Assembly: GCF_003382275.1 (NCBI RefSeq) | Contig: NZ_QTJX01000008.1 | Span: forward strand, 25,261 to 89,260 | Length of the DNA: 64,000 nucleotides | Source: Flagellimonas nanhaiensis | GTDB taxonomy: Bacteria > Bacteroidota > Bacteroidia > Flavobacteriales > Flavobacteriaceae | Reading direction: 5' to 3' | Shown: piece by piece, positions 1 through 9,468 of the stretch | Position numbering within the stretch: position 1 is the stretch's first letter | How the letters are laid out: each line of letters begins with the position of its first letter | The notes under the pieces: model-generated | What the model saw: only the letters and a program-made list of their open reading frames with translations | The model's database searches: none | What the model was told of the DNA's origin: nothing | Made by a program: the position numbers and the translations under genes

Positions 1-2224
1 CAAATCTTGCTGGCGAAGTATTGGAAACAACATTAGCCCCATTTTCATCTTGGGTGTCCCTAACATTCATGATCAGGGTGTTTGCTATAGGATAAGCGGT
101 AGATTCAAAGTTGGCCGAAGAACCGAATCCTGCCCTTATCTTTAGATAATTCAGGACATTTTCAGATTTAAGCCCATCAAAAGCTGCAGTTGGAATGAAT
201 GAAAGACTGGCACTGGGATAGAACTGAGATCTGTTTTCTTTTGAAAAATTGGAAACCCAGTCATTTCTTGCCGCCAAGGTCAAGTAGAAAATATTGTCGT
301 AGTCAAAATCAGCCTGGGCGTATACCCCTACAAGGTTTCGCTCTGCAAAAAGCTGAATTGGCAAGGAATTGAGAAAGTTAAAATGCCTCAATACGCCAAA
401 AACCTGCTGATTGTCACTGGCAACTCCATTCTGGTCAAAAACTTCTCTTCTGGAGGTGGCCCCTATATTAAAGGTGGTACCAATCTTTTCCGTAATGTCG
501 TAATCCCCATTGAACACCAAATTATGATCCCAAATGGTGTTGGTATTGTTCCAGGTTTCATAAAAACCACTGGCCAATCTTACATCATTACTGTTACTGT
601 TTACCCCACCCCTATTTTGAAAAGTGACATTGTTTTCACTATAGACGTCAACTCCTGCTCTATAAATGATGTTAAGGTTATCGTTTAAGTCATACTGAAT
701 AGAAGCCTGACCAAAAACTCTATTGGTTTCTTGGGATGTTTCTGCATTGTAAACAGTCCATAGCGGATGCTGAATGGAATTGTTCTGTCTGTAATAGACA
801 CTACCTCCAGTAATAGGATCTTGAAAAGGAAGACCTTGAACATCAATACTCCTAGGTGTAAACCACAGATCACCAAACACAGAAGAACCTGAACCCTGGG
901 CGCCATTACCCAAACTTAGAGCCACCGGTGGTGATACATATTTGGTCCTAGAGAAATTAAGCGTACCGCTTACCGTAAATTTATTGGTAAGCTTGGCATT
1001 ACCCCCAATTCCCAAAGTATTCCTTGTAACGGAGTTGTTGGGTGTAAATCCTTTATCGTTTAGATGCCCGTAGTTGATGTTATATGAAATCATTCCATTT
1101 TCTGATGCTCCTCTAACATTAAGGTTTAGCGTAGCTGCACCTCCCTGACGGAAGAACTTCCTTACACTATCGTAAGGCCTCCATTGGTATCTAACTCCTT
1201 GAAATTCAGGAAAAGCTGCTTGAATTGCAGATGTTGATGTGGAGTATGGATGTGGCAAGGTGCCATTTTCATCAATTGCAGCTTGATTTCCCCATCCAGC
1301 TGCTCCACCTCGATCAAAACTTGGACCCCAGTTGCTGAAGAACCAACCAAAAGATTGGTCAAAACCGTTACCATATTGATCTTGGTAGTCTGGCAAGGAA
1401 GCTATTTCATTTATGAAATAAGAAGTATTTACTGTTATTTCGGTTTTCTTAGGGCCGGATGAAGCACTACCCCCTTTAGTGGTTATCAGAATAACACCAT
1501 TTCTACCTTGGGAACCATAAAGTGTAGCCGCAGCAAGACCTTTCAGTACGTTAACACTTTCAATATTGTTGGGGTCAAGGTCCAAAAACCGGCTCGACCC
1601 ATTGTTTCCATTAATGAAATCCTGAGTTTCTCCTCCTCTTCCCTGTGAATTGGTATCCGTACTAAAAGGAACACCATCCACAATAAACAGTGCTTGGTTA
1701 CTGGAACTGAAAGTAGAAAGTCCCCTAATAATAATGTTAGTACCGGAACCGGATAAACCATTCTGGTTTGTAATCTGTACCCCAGAGGCTTTTCCTTGAA
1801 GAACCCTGGCCACATCACCCTCGGGGCGTTGCGCCAATTGATCTTCTCCTACTTCAGCTACGGCATATCCCAAGGCCTGCTTTTCCCTTTTAATACCAAG
1901 GGCGGTTACCACCACTTCTTCGAGGGCCTGTGTGTCCTCCTGCATTTGCAGATTCATCACATTATTTGCACCTACCGTGCGTCTCTCGTCTCTTTGTCCT
2001 ATATATGTGAAGAGTAGAACCTGACCTTGCGAAGCAGAGATGGAATAATTCCCATCAAAATCGGTCTGAGTACCTGTTGTGGTACCTTCTACAATAATAT
2101 TCACACCAGGCAACGGTAAGCCACTTTCATCGGTGACAGTACCTGTAATTTTTCTTTCCTGTCCATAGCCAATAGCAACATAGGCCAGAAAGAACAGGAA
2201 AATCAAGTAAATTCTGTTTCTCAT
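1..2224 (-). CDS. SusC/RagA-family TonB-linked outer membrane receptor (3' end beyond window)
   Basis: Reading the minus strand from the ATG at 2224 gives a signal peptide, a carboxypeptidase-like regulatory domain (TGTVTDESGLPLPGVN, about residues 28-45), the EEVVVTALGI segment that opens the plug in this family, and a plug/barrel with IIRGLSTF and ATLYGSQG motifs. SusC proteins are TonB-dependent importers of oligosaccharides or peptides and work with a SusD lipoprotein, which would lie beyond position 1. About 740 residues are present of a usual 950-1100. The gene is divergent from a LytTR two-component system, which may regulate it. The substrate cannot be told from this sequence. Confidence 0.93.
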   Translation of the reverse strand, partial: MRNRIYLIFLFFLAYVAIGYGQERKITGTVTDESGLPLPGVNIIVEGTTTGTQTDFDGNYSISASQGQVLLFTYIGQRDERRTVGANNVMNLQMQEDTQALEEVVVTALGIKREKQALGYAVAEVGEDQLAQRPEGDVARVLQGKASGVQITNQNGLSGSGTNIIIRGLSTFSSSNQALFIVDGVPFSTDTNSQGRGGETQDFINGNNGSSRFLDLDPNNIESVNVLKGLAAATLYGSQGRNGVILITTKGGSASSGPKKTEITVNTSYFINEIASLPDYQDQYGNGFDQSFGWFFSNWGPSFDRGGAAGWGNQAAIDENGTLPHPYSTSTSAIQAAFPEFQGVRYQWRPYDSVRKFFRQGGAATLNLNVRGASENGMISYNINYGHLNDKGFTPNNSVTRNTLGIGGNAKLTNKFTVSGTLNFSRTKYVSPPVALSLGNGAQGSGSSVFGDLWFTPRSIDVQGLPFQDPITGGSVYYRQNNSIQHPLWTVYNAETSQETNRVFGQASIQYDLNDNLNIIYRAGVDVYSENNVTFQNRGGVNSNSNDVRLASGFYETWNNTNTIWDHNLVFNGDYDITEKIGTTFNIGATSRREVFDQNGVASDNQQVFGVLRHFNFLNSLPIQLFAERNLVGVYAQADFDYDNIFYLTLAARNDWVSNFSKENRSQFYPSASLSFIPTAAFDGLKSENVLNYLKIRAGFGSSANFESTAYPIANTLIMNVRDTQDENGANVVSNTSPARF

Positions 2225-2540
2225 TTTTATTTTAGAGTTTATTAGTTATCGAGTAAAAGTAAAGTCCTGTGATACGCTCTCAGATTTAATGAACTCTAGT
2301 CGTGTTTTGATGAAGTGAGGGGCCTAAATTCCGCTCTGTTCGGCCATTTGACGAAATTCTGGTAGTTTTCCAAAGACAGGCTTCATTCTTTCTTTGGTTT
2401 ACAATTTGATGTGAACAGCCATATAATGATTTAAAGCGTCAATTTTCTGATTTAAAAAAGCTTATACCTGATTTTAAGGCTCTGAACCAAATTTGCACTG
2501 ACAGCGATATTTGTTACTTTTAAATCTCAAAAGGTTATGG
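2225..2540. other. Divergent intergenic region, susC / LytTR regulator
   Basis: About 316 bases separate the two divergent start codons. The stretch is AT-rich and must hold both promoters, but I see no clean TAnnTTTG box with a matching upstream TTG and no stable hairpin. No small gene is convincing. Confidence 0.5.
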
Positions 2541-3317
2541 ATGGCGGTGATTAAGACCATTATTGCAGACGATGAAATTTTAGCGACCAAGCGAGTAGAA
2601 TTGCTTTTAAAAGACAACAAAAAGTTTGATCTTATTGGTTGCTATAACCAAGGGCAAGAGGCTATGGAAAAAATCAATGAGCTAAGGCCAGATTTGGTTT
2701 TTTTGGATATTAATTTCCCCAATATAACTGGTTTTGATATAGTTAAAGGTCTTGAATACAATCCTATTTTCATTTTTGTTACGGCTTATGACAAACATGC
2801 CATAAAGGCTTTCGACGTTTTTGCTTTTGATTTTCTGGTAAAGCCTTTTAAGGATGAACGTTTTTTTAAAACGCTGTCAAAAGTTGAAGAATATTTCTCC
2901 AGAAAAAGTCCAGGATATGATGAAAAAGTATCCAAGCTGTTAGAATATTTAGAAAACAAGGAAAGTGCTAGAAGTGCAGATCAAAACTTGACCAAAATTC
3001 CAGTTAAGTTGGGCAATAAAATCAATCTGATAGCGACTTCCGAAATCAAATATATTTTGGCTTCCGGTTATTATTCGGAAATATACACCTTAAAGAAAAA
3101 ATATGTGCTTCGGGAATCCATAACCAATCTTATCAAACAATTGGAACATCAATCTTTTGCCAGAATACACCGCTCATCTATTGTCAACTTTGATTTTATA
3201 GAGGAACTGGTTTATTCCAATTATGGAGAGCTAGATGTTAAAATGGTTGACCATAATTTAATCAGGGTAAGTAAGGGATACAAAAAGACTTTCTTTTCAA
3301 AATTGGGGATAAATTAA
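2541..3317 (+). CDS. LytTR-family response regulator
   Basis: This is a 258-residue response regulator with an N-terminal receiver domain (acidic pair ADDE near residues 9-12, phospho-acceptor D56 in FLDINFP, T81, K101 in LVKPFK) and a C-terminal LytTR DNA-binding domain (about 155-258). I start at the ATG at 2541; an in-frame TTG at 2511 would add ten residues that do not belong to the receiver fold. The LytS-like sensor kinase follows 212 bases downstream on the same strand, so the two form a cognate pair. It is divergent from the susC-like receptor, a plausible target. The target promoter is inferred only from position. Confidence 0.92.
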   Translation: MAVIKTIIADDEILATKRVELLLKDNKKFDLIGCYNQGQEAMEKINELRPDLVFLDINFPNITGFDIVKGLEYNPIFIFVTAYDKHAIKAFDVFAFDFLVKPFKDERFFKTLSKVEEYFSRKSPGYDEKVSKLLEYLENKESARSADQNLTKIPVKLGNKINLIATSEIKYILASGYYSEIYTLKKKYVLRESITNLIKQLEHQSFARIHRSSIVNFDFIEELVYSNYGELDVKMVDHNLIRVSKGYKKTFFSKLGIN

Positions 3318-3340
3318 AAAGCCGACACAGGGCCGGCTTT
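3318..3340 (+). terminator. Hairpin after the LytTR gene
   Basis: AAAGCCG(A)C and GCCGGCTTT form a short stem directly after the stop codon at 3315-3317. The T run is short, so it is a weak or attenuating terminator. It separates the regulator from its kinase gene, which may therefore have its own promoter in 3341-3529. Confidence 0.55.
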
Positions 3341-3529
3341 AATAGCTAATTCAAAACAATTTAAAACTGAGAAATAATAAATTGTTATAGTAAATGTACC
3401 TGCCCCAAGCCCACGAAAAGGAACAAATGATCTGTGTCCCCTACTTTCTGATCTTAATGGAAGGTTTAATGATTTATGCTGTATAAAAGTTAGGGCCCGA
3501 AAACCCTCTTAACAAATACCAAATTCGTA

Positions 3530-4663
3530 ATGGCTGAAATGCTCAATACAAAATCTGAAGGCTTTATAGAGAGAAAATTGGTGGTTTTACTTGCCTTGTT
3601 CTATACTGGGCTCACCATAATCTCAATGATCAAGACCATTTACTTGAAAGTATTTGTAGGACTACTGGGCTTTGTCACCTGGACCGATATTATTATTAGT
3701 ATGATTTTGGAATGGATGGGTGTCATGGGGTTTGCCATTCTAATCAGTTATTTGATCAAGAGTCTTATCGAACGAAAAACTTCTTGGCGTTATATCATCC
3801 CCATACATCTTTTTTGTGCCCTGATTTTTGGGGCTTTAATGACCTTCTTACATCAATTGGCAACTATAATAGATAACCTTCCGCACAGGAGGGGCTTTAA
3901 CCTTGAGAGATTACGGTTTAATTTTATCCAATATTTTGAATATAACCTACTGGTGTATTTCACCATAACCTTTATTATCTACACCTACTTTTATATTAAA
4001 AGTTCACTTGCGGAAAGCGAAAAAAAGAACATCATTCAGCAAAAGTTCCATGAGGCCAAAACTTTGGCTCTTCAGAACCAGCTTCATCCGCATTTTTTGT
4101 TCAACTCCCTGAATAGTGTTTCAGCCTTAATAGACATCGACAAGGAAAAATCCAAAGACATGATTGCCGATATTAGCGAATATCTCTACAACACGGTCAA
4201 TCTCCACGAACATAAACTCATTTCTTTGGAGCACGAACTGGAGTTATTGGATAAGTATCTCAATATTATTGAAACCCGTTTTCAGGCCCAATTGAGCATT
4301 AAAAAGGAAATACATTTGGAACCCAAAAGTATTCAGGTACCTCCTCTTATCATACAACCTCTAGTGGAAAATGCTGTGAAACATGGATATTCTGCCACTC
4401 ATCAGTCATTGATTGTTGAAATTGAAATATCCATTGACGAAAACAAATTATTGGTCATAGAGGTCAGGAACAATGGAACCCCATTGGATAAAAACCTGAC
4501 GGAAATGAAGAAAAAAGGAACAGGAATAAAAAACATTGATGAAAGGTTGAGGGCCATTTATGGGCAAGACTATCAATTGAATTGTTACAACGACATGGTT
4601 TCATCCAAAGTGGTATATCAAATCATTCTAATTCCGAATATTGACGATCTAAATGAAAAGTGA
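3530..4663 (+). CDS. LytS-like sensor histidine kinase
   Basis: This 377-residue inner-membrane kinase has about four hydrophobic segments in residues 17-155. A His_kinase domain follows, with the family motif HPHFLFNSLN (phospho-accepting His at 188), and then a HATPase domain with an N box (PLVENAVKHG) and a G box (GTGIKNIDERL). No extracellular sensory domain is evident, so the signal is probably sensed in the membrane, as in other short LytS/YehU-type kinases. Its partner is the LytTR regulator just upstream. Family confidence is high; the stimulus is unknown. Confidence 0.92.
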   Translation: MAEMLNTKSEGFIERKLVVLLALFYTGLTIISMIKTIYLKVFVGLLGFVTWTDIIISMILEWMGVMGFAILISYLIKSLIERKTSWRYIIPIHLFCALIFGALMTFLHQLATIIDNLPHRRGFNLERLRFNFIQYFEYNLLVYFTITFIIYTYFYIKSSLAESEKKNIIQQKFHEAKTLALQNQLHPHFLFNSLNSVSALIDIDKEKSKDMIADISEYLYNTVNLHEHKLISLEHELELLDKYLNIIETRFQAQLSIKKEIHLEPKSIQVPPLIIQPLVENAVKHGYSATHQSLIVEIEISIDENKLLVIEVRNNGTPLDKNLTEMKKKGTGIKNIDERLRAIYGQDYQLNCYNDMVSSKVVYQIILIPNIDDLNEK

Positions 4664-4694
4664 GGCAAAGACCTATCAATACTAAAAAGAGAGG

Positions 4695-6470
4695 TCAGTT
4701 TTCAATTTGGATAATTTGCCCTTCTCCATTAAGTTTTAAAAATTGAAGTGCTCGGACCCCCCCAAAGGTTACCTCGAAACCGGTAATGTCTTCTTTATCA
4801 TCGCGAATAAACTCCACGCTATCGAAAAACCATTCATTACCAATAAAATTATTGGAGTCCATGGGCCTCAGCTCAAAAGGTTCATGCCTTTGATGAAAAA
4901 CCATGAATTTATGTCCTATCCAACGGATTTGATACATAGTCCCAAGTTCTTCACTATAATAATTTCCTTCATACTCAGGTCTATTCAATTTAACCCCATC
5001 TTTCAAAAGTACTTTTGATGCTATTCTTTTCTGAACTTTGTTTTTATATTCAAGACCTATCACCCTATAAAAGAAATCTCTTTTAAATACGATTTCAGTA
5101 CCATTGGTTGAATCACCGTAAACGTCTATAGCTATCTTTTTTAAATGAAGTTCTTTGTCTAAATGTTTAACTAGTAAGTCATTCTGGTCAGCAACCACTT
5201 TAATGGTATCCCCTGAATCAAATAAATACCTGCCAATTAAATCTTTGGTCTCTTCTCCATTATCCTCTAAAGAATACCTGTGTGTGCTTTCATCGGCTTT
5301 TTTATTGGGATTAATTATATCCTCCAAAAAGATATCTGCAATGCTTTTGGCCATACTTCGTGGGTCAAATTCTTCAAAATTACCCAATACTACAACAGAA
5401 AAATCCAACTTGGGTATTCGTAAAACATGGGCCCTATAACCCGCGTCTGCCCCACCATGCCAAAAGGACCTATATTTTTGATAGGTTCCGATAAACTGTC
5501 CAGAAGAGTAATTGGTTGCCTTACCGGAATTTAACTTTCCAGATTTTGTAAACTGTTGATTCATAAATGAATCTTCTTTCGATATTGTATTTAGATATGA
5601 GGCCCAAACACCAATGTCTTCTACATTTGAGAACATGCTGGTGGCGCCCACACTCGCATAGTTTAGGTTGCTTTTTTTGAATTCGCTGTTGCTGTCATGG
5701 TAATAAGAATAAACTCGATTTTTGACAATAGTCTCATGATCTGAATAAAAGAAAGTATTGTGCATTTGTAAAGGTTCAAATACTTTATCGCGAGCAAAAT
5801 CCGAAAATGATTTTCCCGATACCCGTTCAATAATTTCTGCCAACAACGTATATCCCGTATTGCAATACATGAAATCGTCTCCTGGAGAAAAATTGAGTTC
5901 TTTTTGCCGACCAATCATTCTCATAATTTGGTTTTGGGTAATAACATCATCCAAGCGCCAACCCGCTATGGAAAGTAATATCCATTGATCTCTTAACCCA
6001 CTGGTGTGGTCCATTAAATGCTTTATGGTAATAGTGGCACCAAAGTCCGGCACCTCTGGCAAATAATCGCGAATATCATCTTCAAGAGCTAATTTACCTT
6101 GCTGATTCAATAATAGAATCAAATATGCTGTTACCTGTTTGGAAATGGAAGCAACATGAAAAATACTGTTCACATCGATGGGTATTCCATATTCAAGGTT
6201 TGCGCTACCATATCCCTTGGAAAATATAATGTCGCCCTTAATGGTAACTGATAACGCCGCACCTGGTGTATCCGTGGTAAGATTGGCAAATAGGCTATCT
6301 ACTCTCTTTTCATACTGTTGTCCAACGTTTCTGGTGCCCTTTGATTCTTCACTTCTTTGAAGACGCTGAGAGTTTAGTATATGTGTGCCTACAGTTACTA
6401 GTGCAAGAACCAAGAAAAACCTTATGCGTGATGATTTGTTTAAATCCTGAGTTATTATTTCAAAATTCAT
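4695..6470 (-). CDS. Class C beta-lactamase-type serine hydrolase
   Basis: This is an exported serine hydrolase of about 591 residues. I choose the ATG at 6470 because a hydrophobic signal sequence (about residues 16-34) follows it; an upstream ATG at 6575 would add 35 residues without export features. The catalytic motifs are SISK (S108, K111), YCN (202-204) and HGG (338-340), in the order and spacing of the PBP4*/AmpC family. About 200 residues after the catalytic domain resemble the beta-barrel lipocalin-like tails of such hydrolases. The substrate could be peptidoglycan peptides or esters; antibiotic hydrolysis is not implied. Confidence 0.88.
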   Translation of the reverse strand: MNFEIITQDLNKSSRIRFFLVLALVTVGTHILNSQRLQRSEESKGTRNVGQQYEKRVDSLFANLTTDTPGAALSVTIKGDIIFSKGYGSANLEYGIPIDVNSIFHVASISKQVTAYLILLLNQQGKLALEDDIRDYLPEVPDFGATITIKHLMDHTSGLRDQWILLSIAGWRLDDVITQNQIMRMIGRQKELNFSPGDDFMYCNTGYTLLAEIIERVSGKSFSDFARDKVFEPLQMHNTFFYSDHETIVKNRVYSYYHDSNSEFKKSNLNYASVGATSMFSNVEDIGVWASYLNTISKEDSFMNQQFTKSGKLNSGKATNYSSGQFIGTYQKYRSFWHGGADAGYRAHVLRIPKLDFSVVVLGNFEEFDPRSMAKSIADIFLEDIINPNKKADESTHRYSLEDNGEETKDLIGRYLFDSGDTIKVVADQNDLLVKHLDKELHLKKIAIDVYGDSTNGTEIVFKRDFFYRVIGLEYKNKVQKRIASKVLLKDGVKLNRPEYEGNYYSEELGTMYQIRWIGHKFMVFHQRHEPFELRPMDSNNFIGNEWFFDSVEFIRDDKEDITGFEVTFGGVRALQFLKLNGEGQIIQIEN

Positions 6471-6840
6471 TTGGTAAGAAATATATTCTTGTTTTTTTAG
6501 CTTCGACGCTTCCATGCATTGAAAGATGTCATTTTTTGCCGCACCGGATTTTATATTTAAGAAACGGAAGGCCAATCCTTTAAAGGTAATATATCGAACA
6601 GCAGGGGTAGATCAAATGATTTGGAGTATCAAAAAACTGATTTAAGCGACCAATAGCAGAGGCATAAAGGGTATGATCAAAATTCTGTTCACCAATCTTT
6701 ATAGTGGGCAAAATATCTATCCGTGAAAGAGCTAACTTTTTGAAAAATCCAAAAAACTTTTCAAAAGATAAATTTATGTCGATATTTGCGGTCCGCTAAC
6801 AAATACTTGTGTTTGCGGCAATATTTAATAAAATCCAATA
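6471..6840. other. Intergenic region upstream of tRNA-Leu
   Basis: About 370 AT-rich bases hold no convincing ORF. The stretch should contain the promoter of the serine hydrolase (leftward) and of the tRNA (rightward). A TTTGCGG direct repeat occurs near 6788 and 6814, just before the tRNA; I cannot assign it a role. Confidence 0.4.
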
Positions 6841-6924
6841 GCCCACGTGGTGGAATTGGTAGACACGCTACCTTGAGGGGGTAGTGTTCGAAAGGACGTG
6901 CTGGTTCGACTCCAGTCGTGGGCA
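6841..6924 (+). tRNA. tRNA-Leu (anticodon GAG)
   Basis: The 84-nt cloverleaf has acceptor stem GCCCACG (6841-6847) pairing with CGTGGGC (6917-6923), discriminator A at 6924, a class II long variable arm, and a T arm with GGTTCGACTCC. The anticodon stem CTACC/GGTAG encloses loop TTGAGGG, giving anticodon GAG (6875-6877), which reads CUC and CUU. CCA is not encoded. It stands alone and is followed at once by a terminator. Confidence 0.97.
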
Positions 6925-6925
6925 C

Positions 6926-6952
6926 AAAACCGCAATTAATTGCGGTTTTTTT
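6926..6952 (+). terminator. Rho-independent terminator of tRNA-Leu
   Basis: AAAACCGCAATT and AATTGCGGTTTT form a perfect palindromic stem followed by a run of T. It begins two bases after the tRNA 3' end. Confidence 0.9.
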
Positions 6953-7067
6953 GTTTTATAGGTCCAAACACAAAGAATTATTCCAGAAAAACTCTCATAA
7001 TCAGCACTTTTTATTAAAACTAGCTTAAATTTTTGAAAGATTCATTAGGTAATCATCTTTAAAAGTG

Positions 7068-7075
7068 TAAATTTG
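7068..7075 (+). promoter_or_regulatory. Candidate -7 box for the carotenoid operon
   Basis: TAAATTTG matches the Bacteroidota -7 consensus TAnnTTTG and ends 21 bases before the ATG of the MerR-type regulator. No good TTG was found at the expected -33 spacing, so only half the promoter is supported. If used, the leader is about 15 nt. Confidence 0.45.
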
Positions 7076-7096
7076 TTTAACGTTTATGCTTAAAAG

Positions 7097-7996
7097 ATGA
7101 ACAATGTAAAAAAATCCTTCAGCATCAGAGATATGGAAAATCTCTCTGGAATCAAGGCGCATACCATAAGAATCTGGGAAAAGAGGTACAATCTGTTCGC
7201 TCCGGAAAGAACGACCACAAACATACGAACCTATAATCTGGGAAGCTTACAAAAGCTTTTGAACATTACTCTGCTCTACAATAACGGTTACAAAATTTCC
7301 AAAATAGCAAAACTGGATGAATCGCAGATACCGGTATTGGTCAGGGAAATTGTATCCACCAATAGTGAGAAAGGTCACGCCATAAATGCTTTTAAACTGG
7401 CAATGGTAAATTTTGACCAGGCGCTATTTTTAAATACTTACAATAGTCTTTTGGCTGAGAGGTCGTTCAGGGAAATCTTCAATGAGGTTCTTATTCCATT
7501 GTTGAATGAATTAGGGCTGCTCTGGCAAACAGATACCATTAGCCCTGCTCATGAGCACTTTATTACGCATTTGATCAAACAAAAAATATACATCAATACA
7601 GAAAAGCTCCAAATACTGGAACCCACAAAAAAGGATAAAGTTTTTGCGCTGTTTCTTCCAGAGAACGAGATTCATGAAATTGGTTTGTTGTACATAAACT
7701 ATGAGATTACCCTTAGAGGGTATAAATCGATTTATCTTGGCCAGACCATGCCCATTGAAAATTTGGTAGACTTACTGAAGTATTATGACAATGTTCACTT
7801 TGTATCCTACTTCACTGTATCACCAACCAAGGACGACCTAAATCAATACTTCAATGAATTTTCCAGAACCCTTAATTTTTCTGGAAATTCCAAACTATAT
7901 GTTTTGGGCCACCAAATACAGCATATCAAGAAGGAAGAACTTCCATCAAGTATCAAAGTTTTTAATTCAATAGAACATCTTTTAGACACCGTTTGA
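7097..7996 (+). CDS. MerR-family regulator with cobalamin-binding domain (CarH/LitR-like photoreceptor)
   Basis: The 299-residue protein has an N-terminal MerR winged helix (about 7-75; HTIRIWEKRYN) and a C-terminal B12-binding module. The four-helix part carries W143 and E153-H154 spaced exactly as the Wx9EH motif of CarH/LitR proteins, and the Rossmann part carries E191-x-H193-x-x-G196, a variant of the DxHxxG lower-ligand motif. In characterised members, adenosylcobalamin promotes repression in the dark and light breaks the complex. Here the gene lies 13 bases before crtI and heads the carotenoid operon, so light-induced carotenoid synthesis with autoregulation is the natural inference. 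Confidence 0.88.
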   Translation: MNNVKKSFSIRDMENLSGIKAHTIRIWEKRYNLFAPERTTTNIRTYNLGSLQKLLNITLLYNNGYKISKIAKLDESQIPVLVREIVSTNSEKGHAINAFKLAMVNFDQALFLNTYNSLLAERSFREIFNEVLIPLLNELGLLWQTDTISPAHEHFITHLIKQKIYINTEKLQILEPTKKDKVFALFLPENEIHEIGLLYINYEITLRGYKSIYLGQTMPIENLVDLLKYYDNVHFVSYFTVSPTKDDLNQYFNEFSRTLNFSGNSKLYVLGHQIQHIKKEELPSSIKVFNSIEHLLDTV

Positions 7997-8009
7997 TGTC
8001 TTAGAAGTA

Positions 8010-9464
8010 ATGAAAAAAGTCATTGTCATAGGGTCTGGATTCTCATCATTGTCAGCTTCATGCTACCTGGCAAAGGCTGGATATGATGTTGAAATTTTTG
8101 AAAAGAACAGCACTGTTGGAGGCAGAGCAAGGCAATTGGTAAGGGACGGGTTTACCTTTGATATTGGACCGAGTTGGTATTGGATGCCGGACATTTTTGA
8201 GAATTTCTTTTCGTTTTTCGGAAAAAAGACCTCTGATTATTATGAGTTGGAAAAACTTGACCCGGCTTATAGAATATTCTTTAAGGACGATACCATTACC
8301 ATTGGTGATTGTATGGACAAAATATGTGAAGAGTTCGAGAGAATTGAATCCGGAAGTGGAGTTCATCTCAAACGGTTTATAGGAAAGGCTCAAGAGAACT
8401 ATAACATTGCCATTAACAAAGTGGTCCTTAAACCCGGATTATCTCCGTTTGAATTGGTCACTAAGGATACCGTCCTAAGAGTGGACCGTTTCTTCAAGAC
8501 CATTAGCCAGGAGGTCAGAAAACAATTTAAAAATCCAAAATTGGTGTCCACCTTGGAGTTTCCTGTACTCTTTTTGGGAGCTAAGCCCAGTAAAACCCCA
8601 TCATTTTACAGTTTTATGAATTTTGCGGATTTTGGATTGGGCACCTGGCATCCAAAAGGCGGAATGTACGAAATCATCAAGGCCATGAAGAGTTTAGCCG
8701 AAGAACTCGGTGTTAAAATACATACCGAGAGTCCGGTTACTAAAATCTTGGTTTCCGAAGGAAACGTCAAGGGTATTGAAAGTTTGAATAAAAATCACTT
8801 AAGTGATTTTGTGGTAAGCGGAGCCGATTATCATCATTCTGAAACTCTTTTGGACGAGAAGTACAGACAATATTCAGAAAAATATTGGGAAAAGAAAGTA
8901 TACGCCCCTTCATCGCTGCTGTTCTATATTGGATTCAACAAAAAATTCGAAAATATTGAACACCACAATCTGTTTTTTGATACGGATTTTGAAAAACATG
9001 CACAGGAAATTTATGACCGTCCCCAATGGCCTTCCGACCCTCTCTTTTATGCCAATTTTCCTTCGGTTACGGATGAATCCATGGCACCTAAAGGATGTGA
9101 GACCGGATTTTTTCTAGTTCCGATTGCTCCAGGATTGGATGATACCCCAGAATTGAGGGAGCAATATTTTGATATTGTGATGGATAGATTCGAACAGCTA
9201 ACGGAACAATCAGTCAAAAAATCCATTATCTTTAAAGAGAGCTTTTGTGTAAACGATTTCATAGACCAATATAATTCCTATAAAGGCAATGCCTATGGCA
9301 TGGCCAATACTTTGAGCCAAACGGCTTTTTTACGACCTAACCTAAAAAGTGACAAAGTTAAAAACCTGTTTTTTACAGGGCAGTTGACAGTTCCTGGACC
9401 CGGTGTACCGCCATCCTTGATTTCCGGAAAACTGGTATCCGAACTGATTCTAAAAAAAACTTAA
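8010..9464 (+). CDS. crtI: Phytoene desaturase
   Basis: The 484-residue flavoprotein carries the FAD dinucleotide-binding motif GSGFSSLSA at the N terminus (residues 8-16), followed by FEKNSTVGGRA. The family C-terminal signature FFTGQLTVPGPGVPPSL lies just before the end. CrtI desaturates phytoene to lycopene on the inner membrane. It is the second gene of the operon and is followed by crtB after 4 bases. A CrtN-type or other carotenoid oxidoreductase is conceivable, but the crtB/crtZ context favours CrtI. Confidence 0.93.
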   Translation: MKKVIVIGSGFSSLSASCYLAKAGYDVEIFEKNSTVGGRARQLVRDGFTFDIGPSWYWMPDIFENFFSFFGKKTSDYYELEKLDPAYRIFFKDDTITIGDCMDKICEEFERIESGSGVHLKRFIGKAQENYNIAINKVVLKPGLSPFELVTKDTVLRVDRFFKTISQEVRKQFKNPKLVSTLEFPVLFLGAKPSKTPSFYSFMNFADFGLGTWHPKGGMYEIIKAMKSLAEELGVKIHTESPVTKILVSEGNVKGIESLNKNHLSDFVVSGADYHHSETLLDEKYRQYSEKYWEKKVYAPSSLLFYIGFNKKFENIEHHNLFFDTDFEKHAQEIYDRPQWPSDPLFYANFPSVTDESMAPKGCETGFFLVPIAPGLDDTPELREQYFDIVMDRFEQLTEQSVKKSIIFKESFCVNDFIDQYNSYKGNAYGMANTLSQTAFLRPNLKSDKVKNLFFTGQLTVPGPGVPPSLISGKLVSELILKKT

Positions 9465-9468
9465 GCAC

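Noticed and set aside
1026..1034. A TGTAACG string inside the SusC gene, resembling the ECF -35 box.
   Set aside because: It lies within coding sequence and no matching -10 element was found at the right distance.
6780..6840. TTTGCGG direct repeat before tRNA-Leu as a regulatory site.
   Set aside because: Only two short copies with no known binding protein; chance similarity is likely in AT-rich DNA.
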